Both the position numbers and the translations under genes were made by a program. Shown one piece after another: positions 51,395 through 62,549 of a stretch of DNA of 64,000 bases. Position 1 is the first letter of the stretch, and each line of letters begins with the position of its first letter. Origin of the DNA: Phascolarctos cinereus. Taxonomy: Eukaryota; Chordata; Mammalia; Diprotodontia; Phascolarctidae. Below the pieces are notes generated by a model. That model saw nothing but the letters and a program-made list of their open reading frames with translations. It ran no database searches and was not told the DNA's origin. Location: contig NW_018343972.1 in assembly GCF_002099425.1 (NCBI RefSeq), positions 1,625,501 through 1,689,500 of the forward strand. Direction: 5' to 3'.

Positions 51395-51640
51395 AATAGC
51401 ATTTATATAGTGCTTTAAGGTTTGTAAAGCACTTTAAAAATATCTCATTTTAGCCTCACAAAAACTCTGGGAGGTAGGTACTATTATTATCCCCATTTCC
51501 CAGATAAGGAAACTGAGGCAGATAGAGGTTAAGTGACTTGACCAGGTTCACCCAACTAGTAAGTGTCTGAGACTGGATTTGAACTCAAGTCTTTCTTTCT
51601 CCAGTTCTAGCACTCTAGCCCTGTGCCACCCAGCCACTAA
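51395..51640 (-). mobile_element. MIR3/Ther-2-like SINE, minus strand
   Basis: CATTTATATAGTGCTTTAAG, TTGTAAAGCACTTTAAAAAT, AACTCTGGGAGGTAGGTACT, GATAAGGAAACTGAGGCAGA, then GTGCCACCCAGCC. Confidence 0.8.
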
Positions 51641-51749
51641 CTACAGGGATGTTAAATTCTATAAAAACCACAGTCAGAAGAAAAATAACCTGAAACATCT
51701 TCATGACAGGTATACGAGGTGAGATTTAATCCCATCAATCATAGTATTT
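51641..51749. other. Short unassigned stretch
   Basis: Nothing recognised. Confidence 0.25.
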
Positions 51750-51945
51750 AGGTCTAAAGGTAACTTTATAAAACATTTAGTCTAATCTCCCCATACCTTT
51801 GTTTATGAAGGACTGGAATTTTCCCACACATAGTAGGTGCTTATCATGTGTGTATGAATTGCCTGGAGACCCAGACAGGTGGAAGTAGTTGCCTAAGATC
51901 ACACAGGTAATAAGGAGTACAGTAAGGGTTTGAGCTCAGGTCTCC
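51750..51945 (-). mobile_element. MIR, minus strand
   Basis: GTCTAAAGGTAACTTTATAA, GTTGCCTAAGATCACACAGG, TTTGAGCTCAGGTCTCCTTG. A small L2-like patch (CACATAGTAGGTGCTTATCA) lies inside. Confidence 0.55.
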
Positions 51946-51989
51946 TTGAAAGGTCAATGGAAGGTCAGCAGACTGCCATGGCAGACAAT

Positions 51990-53150
51990 AGTGTCTAGGA
52001 CTAAGAAGATGCAGGTCCTGGCACCCTTTGCCCTTGTCAGGCCACATTTACAGTGTTGGGTTCAGCTCTGGGCACCACATTTTAACAAAGGATACAAACA
52101 AGATGGCGTAAGTTCAGAAGAGAGGAAAACTGTGATGAATGAAAAGTCCAAGAAACATAATTTCTGGGTAATTAATCATTTTATTCATTATGGCTAGCGA
52201 ATAATTAATAAAAAGATGGTCATTTGGTTTTCTCTTGTAAACCAAAGATCCCTCATGGTGGTCTTTTGAGCTGATATACCCTTGGAAGAGTGGATGTTCC
52301 CAACAGGCAGTAATCAACTCTGATTGGTTAACAGTTAATGAAAGAACGAATATTATAATGAGAAATGGGCCTATTCTAAGGAAGGACTGGGTGTGGTGAC
52401 TCTGATCATGTTACTCATGGACAAAGAAAGACTCATCTCAAGCCAGACTATTCCTGCCTTGGGCAATCTATACAAAAGATCTGTCCTCCACCTAGTCAGT
52501 GGACAATGAGTGATGGTGATGGTGGGTTAAAAACTACACCTAGATTAGATTCTCCTTGTAAAGTCTTCTAATTGGGTGGAGTCCTACCCAAGATTGAAAA
52601 TCATGTACCTTGAGGATTTGGGCAGTCTCATCTATAAGCAATAGCCTTCAGTTGTTGGCTGAATAACCTACAAGGGCTGGTTTCTGAATGAGGAAATAGA
52701 AAAGGAAAAATCTTAATCTCAATTAATAATTGGTTGTAAATATAAGAGAGAAATAATAATTTCTCTCAGAACCAAGATAGTGAGAGAAGTAGACACTATC
52801 CCATGTCAGGATCCATTGAAAGAATGTAACATTTTTAGTCTGAGAGAGAGAAGAGCAGTGGAGGACATGATAACTGTCTACCAGTATTTGAGGAGCTATC
52901 ATGATGTAGAAAGAAGGATTAGATTCATTCTACTTGACCCTGAAGAGCAGAACTAGGATCTAAGGATGGAAGCTGCACGGATCAAATCTTGGCTCCATAT
53001 AAGGAAAAAATGCCCAACAGAGATGTACCAAAGTGGAATGGGCTGTCTTGGAAGGCAGTATGTTCTCTCTCACTAAAGACCTTCAAGCAAAGGCAGAATG
53101 ACTACTTGTTGCCATATTGTAGAAGGGATTTAACTCAGCTATGAGAGGGT
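51990..53150 (+). mobile_element. L3/CR1 LINE 3' end, plus strand, split by an unassigned insertion
   Basis: The left part (TGTCAGGCCACATTTACAGT, TTCAGCTCTGGGCACCACAT) and the right part (GAGAAGAGCAGTGGAGGACA, GAGGAGCTATCATGATG, AGAGCAGAACTAGGATC, TGGAATGGGCTGTCTTGGAA, AAGACCTTCAAGCAAAGGCA) are consecutive in this LINE. About 600 bp of unrelated sequence lies between them. Confidence 0.72.
52166..52748. mobile_element. Unassigned insertion of about 583 bp in L3; possibly a lone LTR or DNA element
   Basis: The L3 sequence stops near 52150 and resumes near 52765. Similar short sequences sit at the two ends: AGAAACATAATTTCT (52151-52165) and AGAAATAATAATTTCT (52749-52764), probably a target-site repeat. 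The interior is AT-rich at both edges, ordinary in the middle, and non-coding. I could not assign a family; a solitary LTR of an old endogenous retrovirus is one possibility and a non-coding DNA transposon another. Confidence 0.45.
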
Positions 53151-53159
53151 CTGGGGAAA

Positions 53160-53420
53160 ATTTATAGGATCATAGGATTAGAGCTGAGACATCCGTGGTA
53201 ATGTATTTCCAGTCCCCATTCTCCCATTTTATAGATGAGGAAAGTAACTTGCTATCATACAAGTATCAATTAGCAGAGCCCAGATCTGAAAGTACATCTT
53301 GGACAGACTTCGAGAGATAGTGGAGGATAAAAGGGCCTGATGTGCTATGTTGAGTCATGACTCAACAACCACCACCACCTTTGACTCTAAATCCTGTGTT
53401 CGTTCCTCTACAGTATGCTA
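53160..53420 (-). mobile_element. MIR, minus strand
   Basis: AGGATCATAGGATTAGAGCT, TTTTATAGATGAGGAAAGTA, then AGAGCCCAGATCTGAA. An ACC-triplet patch lies at about 53365-53380. Confidence 0.6.
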
Positions 53421-53804
53421 TTATATGAGCTAGATACCCTGCAGAGACTCTCATTTCCTTTTTAAGCCCTTCTGAGGGTCACATGAGCAAGCCCCTGCCA
53501 GCACCGAGGATGTATCTCTGATTCAAATTGACATTGCAATCCTGTCTGAGGGAGCAACTAGTGAAGGTGTTGGGGCTGAAAAAGAGGGGCATGACGGCTA
53601 AGGGCTAACCTCACTCGTCTTGTGCTCTCAATCCAGGGCTCATTCTAATACGGGTCTTTATTCCTTTCCTCCTTTCTTTAAGGCAGTTCCTGATCATCCA
53701 ATAGTCACGACAAGAAGGTGCTTAGAGGGTGCTACTAAGAATACTGGGTCTCTTCTCGGCTAAGCCATTTCCCCCCTTTTTTAGCCTGCATGTGCTTCTG
53801 CTGC
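53421..53804. other. Unassigned intergenic stretch
   Basis: Nothing recognised. Confidence 0.3.
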
Positions 53805-55970
53805 AAGACATCATTGCCACTGACCATAGCAAACTAGTGTTTGATAAATGCAAATATTCCAGCTTTTGGGACAAGAACTCTCACTATTTGACAAAAACTG
53901 CTGGGAAAACTGGAAAAGCAGTTTGGCAGAAACTACATCTCACACTGTATGCCAAGATAAAGTCAAAATGGGTATGTGATTTAGACATAAAGGGTGATAC
54001 CATAAGCAAATTAGGGGAGCACGGAATGGTTTACCTGTCAGATCTATGGTTAAAGGAAGAATTTATGACTAAGCAAGAGCACTACAGGATGTAAAATGGA
54101 TAATTTTGATTACATTAAATTAAAAAGGTCTTGCACAGGGAAGATGGCCTACCCTTTCCAGAACTAAAACTGTGTTATAAAGCAGCAATCATCAAAACTA
54201 CTTGGTACTGGCTAAGAAATAGAGTGGTGGATCAGTGGAAATAGGTTAGGTACACAAGACACAGAAGTCAATGACTATAGTAATCTACTTTTTGATAAAC
54301 CCAGACTCCAGCTTCTGGGATAAGAACTCACTATTTGACAAAAACTGCTGGGAAAACTGGAAAATAGTATGGCAGAAACTAGGCATAGACCAACATCTTA
54401 TATCGGATAACAAGATACAAATGGGTACAGGATTTAGACATAAAGGGTGATATTATAAACAAATTAGGAGAGCAAGGAATAGCTTACCTTTCAGATCTAT
54501 GGAAAATGGAAGAATTTATGACCAAACAAGAGATAGAAAACATTAGGAAATGCAACATGGAGAATTTTGATTACATTAATTTAAAAAGGTTTTGCACAAA
54601 CAAAGCCAATGCAAACAAGATAGAAGGGAAGCAGAAAGCTGGGAAATAATTTTTGCAGCCAGCGTCTCTGATAAAGGCCTCATTTCTAAAATATGTAGAG
54701 AACTGGGTCAAATTTATAAGAATATAAGTCATTCCCCAATTGATAAATGGTAAAAGGATATGAACAGGTAGAGTTTTCAGATGAAGAAATTAAAGCTATC
54801 TATAGTCCTATGAAAAAATGCTGTAACCACTATTGATTAGAGAGATGCAAATTAAAACAACTTTAAGGTACCACATCACACCTATCAGATTGGCTAACAT
54901 AACAAAACAGGAAAATGATAGATGTTGGAGAAGCTGTGGGAAAATTGGAACACTAATGCATTGTTGGTGGAGTTGTGAATTGAGCTAACCATTTTGGAGA
55001 GTAGTTTGGAATTATGCCCCAAAGGCTATAGAATTGTGCATGCCCTTTGATCCAGCAATACCACTTCTTGGTCTGTATCCCAAAGAGATCACAAAAATGG
55101 GAAAAGGACCCACATATACAAAAATATTTATAGCAGCTTTTTTCTTTTTGGAAGTTGAGGGGATGATTATCAGTTGGAGAATGGATGAACAGGTTGTGGC
55201 ATATAAATGTAATGGAATAAAATTGTTCCATAAGAAATGATGAGCAGGTAGACTTCAGAGAAACCTGGAAAGGCTTGTATGAATTGATGCTGATTGAAGT
55301 TATCAGAACCAAGAAAACACTATAACAACACCATTGTGTGATGACCAAAATTAAATTAGCTCTTCTCAGCAATGTAATGAACTAAGACAGTTCCAAAAGA
55401 CTCATGATGGAAAATGCTATCCACATCCAGAGAAAGAACTATGGAGTCTGAATGCAGATTGAAGCATACTATTTTCTCTTTTTTCTTTGCTTTTTTTCTT
55501 TCTCATGGTTTTTCTCTTTGGTTCTAATTCTTCTTTACAACATGACTAATGTGGAAATATGTTTAATATGATTGTACATATATAGCCTATATCAGATTGC
55601 ACGCTGTCTTGGGGAGAGAGAGGAAGAGGGGAAGGAGAGGGAGAAAATTTAAAACTGAAAATCTTACAAATGTAAATGTTGAAAACTAATCCTAAACAAA
55701 TAAATGAATACTAGAAAAAGGTTTTGCATAAACCAAACTAATGTGATCCCAAAGAGATCATAAAAAAAGGGAAAAGGACCCACATGTACAAAAATATTTA
55801 TAGTAGCTCTTTTTGTGTTGGCAAAGAATTAGAAATTGAGGAGATGTCCATTAATTGTAGAATGGCTGAATAAGTTGTGGTATGTGAATGTACTGGAATA
55901 CCATTGTGCTATAAGAAATGATAAACAGGTAGATTTCAGAAAAACCTGGAAAAACTTACATGAACTGATG
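53805..55970 (+). mobile_element. L1 ORF2 fragment (copy I), split by a younger L1
   Basis: 53880-54137 encodes LTKTAGKTGKAVWQKLHLTL, KSKWVCDLDIKGDTISKLGE and LSDLWLKEEFMTKQE, all ORF2p. The copy is interrupted at 54137 by the L1 at 54138-55714. It resumes at 55731 with a piece further downstream in ORF2 (AATGTGATCCCAAAGAGATC to MLEYHCAIRNDKQVDFRKTW). An internal ORF2 segment between these points is missing from copy I. It ends where the L1 at 55971 begins. Confidence 0.8.
54138..55714 (+). mobile_element. 5'-truncated L1 (copy II) nested in L1 copy I
   Basis: It starts within ORF2 (AFPELKLCYKAAIIKTTWYW order; human LPDFKLYYKATVTKTAWYW) and runs through SDKGLIS-, HCWWSCE- and MCMPFDPAIPLLGLYPKEI to the 3' UTR and an A-rich end. 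The target-site repeats are AAAAAGGTCTTGCACA (54122-54137) and AAAAAGGTTTTGCATA (55715-55730), two mismatches. It carries several stops. Confidence 0.88.
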
Positions 55971-56089
55971 CAAACCCCAAAACTGACTCTGAAAATGTCA
56001 GCACCAAAACCCCTGAAGCTTGGAACAGTGTCTCCTCACCCCCAGTTGAGCGGAGTCTAATTTTAACATAAAGTTCGAAGTCAAGAAAT

Positions 56090-57060
56090 AGGCTGGGAAA
56101 ATGACCAAACAACAATAACAAAAAGAATTTGATCATAAAAAGCTACTACAGTGGCAGGGAAGACCAAGCTATAAACTCAGAAAAAGATAACAATGTGAGA
56201 ATGTGAGATACCAAAAACAGCCTCAAAGAAAAATACTAACAGAAAAATTGGGAAAAGAAATGCATGATGCAAGAAAATTATGAAAAAAGAATTAATAGCT
56301 TGGTAAAAGAGACATGAAAGATGCTGAAGAAAACAATACCATAAAAATGAGCCAAATGATAAAAAAGGTACAAAAAGCTCACTGAAGAAAACAATTCCTC
56401 AAAAATTATATTTGGGCAAGTGAAAGCTAATGACTCCCATGAGACATCAAGGAACAATAAAACAAAGTCAAAAGAAAGAAGAAATAGAAGAAAATATGAA
56501 ATATCTCGTAGAAAAAAAAAACTGACCTAGAAAATAGATCAAAGAGAAATAATTTAAGAATTATTGAACTACCTGAAAGCCACAATCAAAGAAACAGCCT
56601 GGATGTCATATTTCAAGAAATTATCAAGGAAAGCCTCCCCAGGATCTTAGATTAAGAGAGTACCATAGAAATAGAAAGAATCCACTGATTACCTCCTGAA
56701 AGAGATCCCCAAATGAAAACTCCTAGGAATGTTATAGCCAAATTCCAGAGTTCCCAGGTCAAAGAGAAAAATACTTCAACCAACCAGAAACAAGGAACCA
56801 TTTGAATATCATGGAGCCATAATCAGAATCATACAAGATTTAGCAGCTTCCAAATTAAAGTGGTGGAGGGCTTAAAATATGATATTCTGGAAGGCAAAGG
56901 AACTAGGATTATAACCAAGAATAACTTACTCAGCAAAACTGAGTGTAATCTCTCAGGGAAAAAATTGATATTAATGAAACAGAGGACTTTCAAGCATTCC
57001 TGATGAAAAAACTGGAGCTAAATAGGAAATTTGACATTTGAATGCAAGACTCAAGAGAAG
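56090..57060 (+). pseudogene. L1 ORF1 remnant
   Basis: It has the same order as 8560-9525: a Lys/Glu-rich coiled-coil part, then the LENRSKRNNLRIIELPESHN-like RRM start near 56528, and the KNTSTNQK-like segment at about 56770. It is too damaged to be expressed as a full protein. Confidence 0.7.
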
Positions 57061-57142
57061 CATAAAAAGGTAAACATGGATAAATAATCATAAGGGTCTC
57101 AATAAAGTTAAACTGTTTGAATTTTTATAGGAGAAGATGGTA

Positions 57143-57292
57143 AGGGGCAGCTAGGTGGTGCAGTGGATAGAGTGCCAGCCTTGGAGTCAGGAGGACCTGA
57201 GTTCAAATCTAGTCTCCCACACGTGACACTTACTAACTGTGTGATTCTGGGCAAGTCACTTAACCCTGATTGCTTCACCAAAAAAAAAAAAA
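57143..57292 (+). mobile_element. Type A SINE nested in L1
   Basis: The head GGGGCAGCTAGGTGGTGCAG, GAGTTCAAATCTAGTCTCCC and a pure A tail of 14. GAAGATGGTA and AAAGATGATA lie on the two sides. Confidence 0.88.
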
Positions 57293-57839
57293 AGATGATA
57301 CATGTAACTCCTAAGAACTCATTATTATTAGAGCAGCTAAAAGAAGTTTACATAGACAAAGGGCATGGGCATATGTCAATTGTATTAGAATGATCTCCAG
57401 AAAAAAAAAATGAAGCAGGGAGAAAGAGGGGTGCATTGGGAGAAGAGAGAAGGGAGAGGTAGCATGGGGAAAATTTGCTTATATAAAAGAGATGTGCAAG
57501 GAAGAGCTTTTACAGTGGAGGAAAAAATGGAGGAGTGAGCAATGCTGATGAGAGCTCACTCTCATCAGAATTGGTTCAAAGAGGGAAGAATACATACACA
57601 CAAACATATATACATACATACATGCATGCATATACACACTCAGTTGTATACAGAAATGCAGCTTACCCAATAAAGAAATGGAAGGGGAAGGGTATAAGAG
57701 AAAGGGGAAGGGATAATAAAAGAGAGGGAAGATTAAAGCAGATAATAGTTAGACGCAAAATAAACTTTTGTGGAGGGACAGTGAAAAAGAGAGAGGGAAG
57801 AGGAAACAGAAGGAAATGGGAATGGAGGCAAATACACAG

Positions 57840-58110
57840 TTAGTAATCATTACTATGAATGTGAATGAGATGAGGTCACCCATAAAACATAAGCAAATAG
57901 CAGAATGGATTAGAAACCAGAATCCAACAATATGCTGTTTACAAGAGATACACTTGAAACAAAAAGACACACACAGAGTTAGAATAAAGTGCTGGAGCAG
58001 AATTTAACATACTTTAGCTGAAGTAAAAAAGTCAGGGGTAGCAATCATGATCTCAGACAAAGCAAAATAAAAAATAGACCTAATTAAAAGAGATAATCAG
58101 GGAAACTATA
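57840..58110 (+). pseudogene. L1 ORF2 endonuclease N-terminus remnant
   Basis: TMNVNEMRSPIKHKQIAEWI, RNQNPTICCLQEIHLKQKDT and a GVAIMISDKAK-like continuation match the EN domain start. The frame is open over about 57 codons here. The RT domain is absent downstream. Confidence 0.78.
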
Positions 58111-58185
58111 CTCAAAGGTACCACAGAAAATAAAGTAACATCAAAAAAAATTTTGCAGCAAGTTTCTCTGATAAAGTCCTGATTT

Positions 58186-58211
58186 CTCTCATATATATAT
58201 ATATATGTGTG

Positions 58212-58262
<51 letters not shown>
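58186..58262. repeat. (TA)n microsatellite inside L1
   Basis: About 70 bases of TA with one TGTGTGTATG interruption, at the same L1 position where the first copy has only ACATATATATTG (about 10779). Confidence 0.9.
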
Positions 58263-58264
<2 letters not shown>

Positions 58265-58794
58265 TATAGAACTAAGTCAAATTGATAAAAATTAGAGCCA
58301 TTCCCCAATTAACAATCAAAGAATATAGACAATCAGTTTTCAGAAGAGAAATCAAAGCTATCTAGAGTCATATAAAAAAATGCTCTACATCACTATTGAT
58401 TAGAGAAATCCAAATTAAAACAACTCTGAGGAACCACCTCACACCTGTCAGAAACAACAATGCTAGAGGGAATAAGGAAAAACAGGTATACCAATGAACT
58501 GCTGGTGAACTAAGTGAAGTAGTCTCTCAAATATATTCAGTATAGAACTGAGTTAAATTAATGAAAATTAGAGCTATTCTCTAATTTTATCCAGCAATAT
58601 CAGTACTAGGTCTGTATCCCAAAGAAATAGAAGGTAAAGGAAAAGACCCTATATGTACAAAAATATTTATAGTAGCTGTTTTTATGGTGGCAAGAATTGG
58701 AAATTAAGGGAATGCTCATCTTCTGGGGAATGGCTGCACAAGTTGTGACTTATTACTGTAATGGAAGTAATATTATGCCATAAGAAATGCTGAG

Positions 58795-58951
58795 GATGGG
58801 GCAGGTAGGTGGCACAGCAGATAGAGCATGGGCCTTGGAGTCAGGAGGACCTGAGTTCAATTCTGGCCTCAGACACTTGACACTAGCTGTCTGACCCTAG
58901 GCAAGTCACTTAACCCCAATTGCCTCCCAAAACGAAACAAAACAAACCGAC
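58795..58951 (+). mobile_element. Type A SINE nested in L1
   Basis: The head GGGGCAGGTAGGTGGCACAG, GAGTTCAATTCTGGCCTCAG and an AACAAAAC tail. AAGAAATGCTGAG (58782-58794) and AAGAAATGATGAG (58952-58964) flank it. Confidence 0.9.
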
Positions 58952-59460
58952 AAGAAATGATGAGAGTGGATTCATAAAAACATGGCAGGATTTATATGAA
59001 CTGATGCAAAGTGAAGTAAGAACAAATGGGAGATCATTGTGCACAGTAATAGCAATGTTGTAATGATGATCAACTGTGAAAGACTTGGCTACTCTGATCA
59101 ATATAATGATCCAAGATGACTCATGATGATAAAATGCTGTCTACCTCCAGAGAGAGAACTGATGAACTCCGAGGGCAAATGCAGTATAATTCTCTTACCT
59201 TATTTATTTTTCTTGCTTTTTTTGAAATATGGTTAATATGGAATTGTGTTTTACATTATTTCACATGTGTAATTGATATCATATTGCTTACCTTTTCAGT
59301 GAGTGAGGGAGTGATGGAAAGGAGGGAGGGAGAGAACTTGGAACTCAAAATTTAAAAAGAAAAAATATTTTTAAAAAAGCTAATAAATTGATGTGTTTTT
59401 AAAAAAGTAATTGGGAAATATTTAACAAAATAAATAAAACATTCTTTTTAAAAAAAAATT

Positions 59461-59579
59461 CTCTGTGAGTGGGCAGAGAAAAACCACATCCAAGTAGTAA
59501 GACCATTGGCTTTTAAAACTACTAAGTTGACAATTCAGTCATTCAAAACCTGACACTCTTCCAAAAAGCAAATAGGTTG
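59461..59579. other. Short unassigned stretch
   Basis: Nothing recognised. Confidence 0.25.
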
Positions 59580-59722
59580 GGGCAGCTAGGTGACACAGTG
59601 GATAGAGCACTGGCCCTGGAGTCAGGAGGACCTGAGTTCAAATTTGACATCACACACTTGACACTTACTAGCTGTGTGACCCTGGGCAAATCACTTAACC
59701 CTGTTGCCTAGGGTTTAAAAAA
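59580..59722 (+). mobile_element. Type A SINE, plus strand
   Basis: The head GGGCAGCTAGGTGACACAGT. AAAAAGCAAATAGGTTG (59563-59579) and AAAAAGCAAATGGGTTG (59723-59739) are 17-bp target-site repeats, one mismatch. Confidence 0.92.
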
Positions 59723-59804
59723 AAAAAGCAAATGGGTTGCTCAAGCTGCAAAGTCTGAAAGGGACTTTGCCACACACCCTGCAATTTCATCAAATGGATG
59801 GAGG

Positions 59805-60270
59805 AGCTCAATTCAATCAATTAATAAGTATTTATTAAGTACCTATTATGTGCTATGCTAGGTTCTGGGGATATGAATGCAAAGAATGAAGCAATCTCCA
59901 CTGTAAAAGACTAATTTACATTGGAGAGACAATAAGTACATAGACAAGTATAAACAGAATAAATATAATAATATGAATATGAATAAATACAAGGTAGGGA
60001 GGGAGTATACTAGCAGTGTACATTTGAGGGGAGATAAGGAAAGATTTCATGTAGAAAGTGGTACTTGGGGTGTGTCTTGAAGAGATGGCTATGAGGCTGA
60101 AGAGAGAGTGCTTTCCAGGCTTGGGGGATGGCGATGGATAGGCATACAGATGGGAGATAAAGGGCTGCGTGGCAGGAAATGCAAAGGAGGGATCTATGAG
60201 ACTGTATAAAGACTGTAATACATCTAGATAGGTTGGGGTCAAGTTGTAAAGTGCTTTAAATGCTAAATAA

Positions 60271-60301
<31 letters not shown>

Positions 60302-60965
60302 GTGTTTTACCTTAGAGTCAATGGAGTGTAATGAATAGGAGAATGACATAGTCAGACCTGTATCCAAGGAAAATCACTTTGGCAGCTATGTATAGGATGG
60401 ACTGGAATAGGGAGACTCCTTGAGGCAGAGAGACCTGTAAGCAAGTCTATCCTGGTGAGAGAAAATGGGGCCATGAAGAAAGGTCTTGGCTTTTTCTATA
60501 GAAAGAATGGATCAGAGGTGAGGGATGTTGTGGCGAAATAGTCACCAGTGTTTATATAGCTCTTCAATGTTTACAAAGGGCATTACAAATATTATTCAAT
60601 TTTATCCTCACAACAACCCTGGGAAGTAGATGTTATTGTTACTCCCATTTTTCCAGATGAGGAAACTGAGGCAAAGGTTAAGTGATTTGCCCAAGGTTGC
60701 AAAGCTAGTAAGTATCTGAGGTCAAAATTTTGCAATGAATGTGCATATTTGCATATTTTGCAATATATGGGGTGAACAAGAATGAAAGAAGTTGAAGGAA
60801 GTGAGAGGAGTTGATGCTAACTCTTAGCTTCCCAAAGTGGGAGACTTAAAGAAACGGTGATGTCCTCCATGGTAATAGGGAGGTTTAGAAGAGTGGAGGA
60901 TTTTAGGGGAAGAATAATAATTTCTATTTTGGACAGGTTGACTTTGAGATGTCTCTAGGATAACC
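59805..60965 (-). mobile_element. L2 3' end and body, minus strand, split by MIR3
   Basis: TAAGTATTTATTAAGTACCT, AGAAAGTGGTACTTGGGGTG, ATGACATAGTCAGACCTGTA, TCACTTTGGCAGCTATGTAT, then after the MIR3 TGGTAATAGGGAGGTTTAGA and TTTGGACAGGTTGACTTTGA. This is the same order as 1-600. A (TG)n run lies at about 60271-60306. Confidence 0.75.
60540..60740 (-). mobile_element. MIR3/Ther-2-like SINE, minus strand, nested in L2
   Basis: TTTATATAGCTCTTCAATGT, CTCACAACAACCCTGGGAAG, CCAGATGAGGAAACTGAGGC and GCAAAGCTAGTAAGTATCTG. Confidence 0.75.
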
Positions 60966-61131
60966 CTGCTCCCTTGCAAAGGTTGGAGGGAGGGAGGCAT
61001 TTTGTAAACCTCAGAGAGTCATAGAAATGTGAAACATTGCTCTTGCCACACAGGCATCTCCCCTCATGGAGATAAAGAGGAGGTAAATTGGTTCACACTT
61101 CTAACTCATCTTCTTTTCCCTCCTAATTTTC
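60966..61131. other. Short unassigned stretch
   Basis: Nothing recognised. Confidence 0.25.
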
Positions 61132-61281
61132 TTTCTTTCTTTTTTTTTGGCAAGGCAATTGCAGTTAAGTGACTTGCCCAAGGTCACACAGCTAGTGTCA
61201 AGTGTCTGCTCTGAGACCGGATTTGAACTCAGGTCCTGCTAACCCCAGGGCCAGTGCTCTATCCACTACACCACCTAACTG
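61132..61281 (-). mobile_element. Type A SINE, minus strand
   Basis: A T-rich left edge, GTTAAGTGACTTGCCCAAGG, and the head complement CACCTAACTGCCCC. Confidence 0.85.
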
Positions 61282-61484
61282 CCCCACCCCAATTTTATTG
61301 TTGTCCTCGCTCAGCAATAGTTATGGTAGTTACCCGGGGAGACTTCATCCCACATTGGTGGTCAGCCTCTTCCTGGTGAATAGAGGTACCTGCAGCCTTG
61401 TTGAGACAGTGGTACTCAGGGGGACTGTGAAGGGATTATTCTTTCACAAGGGGTCAGGACTGTGGAGATAGTTTGTCTCTCAGC
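61282..61484. other. Short unassigned stretch
   Basis: Nothing recognised. Confidence 0.25.
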
Positions 61485-61590
61485 GAAGCCTATATATCAA
61501 TTGGGCAATCACCAAGTATTTCTGAGTGCCTGGTGTGTGATTAGCACTGTGCCAGATGTTATACAGATAGAAAAGAATAGAAGAAGGCAT
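61485..61590 (-). mobile_element. L2 3' fragment, minus strand
   Basis: ACCAAGTATTTCTGAGTGCC, then TTAGCACTGTGCCAGATGTT. Confidence 0.5.
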
Positions 61591-61619
61591 GGTGAAGGGC
61601 AAGGGGTCAAAGAGGATAG

Positions 61620-61740
61620 GACAGACCCAGCTGAACTTTCTCAGCTTCAATTTCTTCATCTGTAAAATGCAAAGTTTGGGTTAGATGACCTCTAGGTCCA
61701 TTCCAGATGTAAATCGATGATTCTGTGATGTCATGATCAC
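61620..61740 (+). mobile_element. MIR fragment, plus strand
   Basis: TTCAATTTCTTCATCTGTAA, TTAGATGACCTCTAGGTCCA, then GATTCTGTGATGTC. Confidence 0.65.
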
Positions 61741-61754
61741 ATCCTCACAGCTGA

Positions 61755-61945
61755 AAGGAACTTAGAGATCTCAAGGATCATAGTTTGGTGCTGGAAAGAA
61801 CTTGAGAGGTCATATAGCCCAATTCCGTCTTTTCACAGGAGAGGAAACTGAGGCCCAGATAGGTGACTTGCCCAGGGATGCCTGGGAAAAAGCAGAGCTG
61901 AGATGTGAACTTGTGACTTCAACTCCAGAACTCTTTTCACTGTAA
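61755..61945 (-). mobile_element. MIR, minus strand
   Basis: GGAAAGAACTTGAGAGGTCA, GAGGAAACTGAGGCCCAGAT, GACTTGCCCAGGG. Confidence 0.7.
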
Positions 61946-62370
61946 TCTCTAATATACTTCTCAGGGTTGTTGTGAGGATCAAATGAGATATTTTTTTTAC
62001 CTTTTTATTAATTTATTTTTAGTTTTCAACATTCACTTCCGTATGCTTTTGAGTTTTAAATTTTTCTTTCCCTCCCTCTCCACCTCCCTCCCCAAGATGG
62101 TGCGCAATCTGATATAGCCTATACATACACATTCCTATTAAACATATTTTCACATTAGTCATGCTGTAAGGAAGAATTAGAACCAATAGGAGGGTCCACT
62201 AGAAAGAGGAAACAAAACAAAACAGAAGAAAAAAATAGCAAATAGTATGCTTCGATCTGCATCCAAACTCCATAGTTTTTTCTCTGGATGTGGATAGCAT
62301 TTTCCATCATGAGGCCTTTGGAGATGTGAGACAATAATTGTAAGGCACTTAACACAGTGCCAGGCACATA
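61946..62370 (+). mobile_element. Type C SINE tail split by an L1 3' end
   Basis: CTCAGGGTTGTTGTGAGGAT before the insertion and TGAGACAATAATTGTAAGGC after it are consecutive parts of a type C SINE. TGAGATA and TGAGACA at the joins may be the target-site repeat. Confidence 0.65.
61992..62328 (-). mobile_element. L1 3' UTR, minus strand
   Basis: A T-rich left edge, then TATGCTTTTGAGTTTTAAAT, CAATCTGATATAGCCTATAC, GAAGAATTAGAACCAATAGG and the ATGTGGATAGCATTTTCCAT block. It is nearly the same as 2170-2490. Confidence 0.85.
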
Positions 62371-62549
62371 CTCTTCTATCCAGTGACACTGGCCTCTTGG
62401 CTATTCCATAAACAAGACTCTATCGCTAGGCTCTGGGAATTTTCTCTGGCTGTCCCTTATGCTTGGAATGCTTTCCCTCCTCATCTTTGCCTATTGACTT
62501 CTCAACTAAGAATCCCAGCTTTTACAGGTAGCTTTTCCTAACTCCTCTT

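Larger units (their letters stand above)
55971..59460 (+). mobile_element. L1 lacking the RT region, second copy of the 7816-11940 lineage
   Basis: It begins at the equivalent of about 8405 in the first copy and has ORF1 remnants (56090-57060), an EN start (about 57840-58110), then the same jump to the SDKGLIS region (58150). The ORF2 C-terminus and 3' UTR follow, to about 59450. The EN part reads ITMNVNEMRSPIKHKQIAEW, then NPTICCLQEIHLKQKDTHRV. It has no RT domain. Two SINEs and a long (TA)n run are inserted or expanded inside. Confidence 0.85.

Noticed and set aside
53729-54094. 121-codon plus-strand frame as a host gene
   Set aside because: It is L1 ORF2 from about residue 26 onward.
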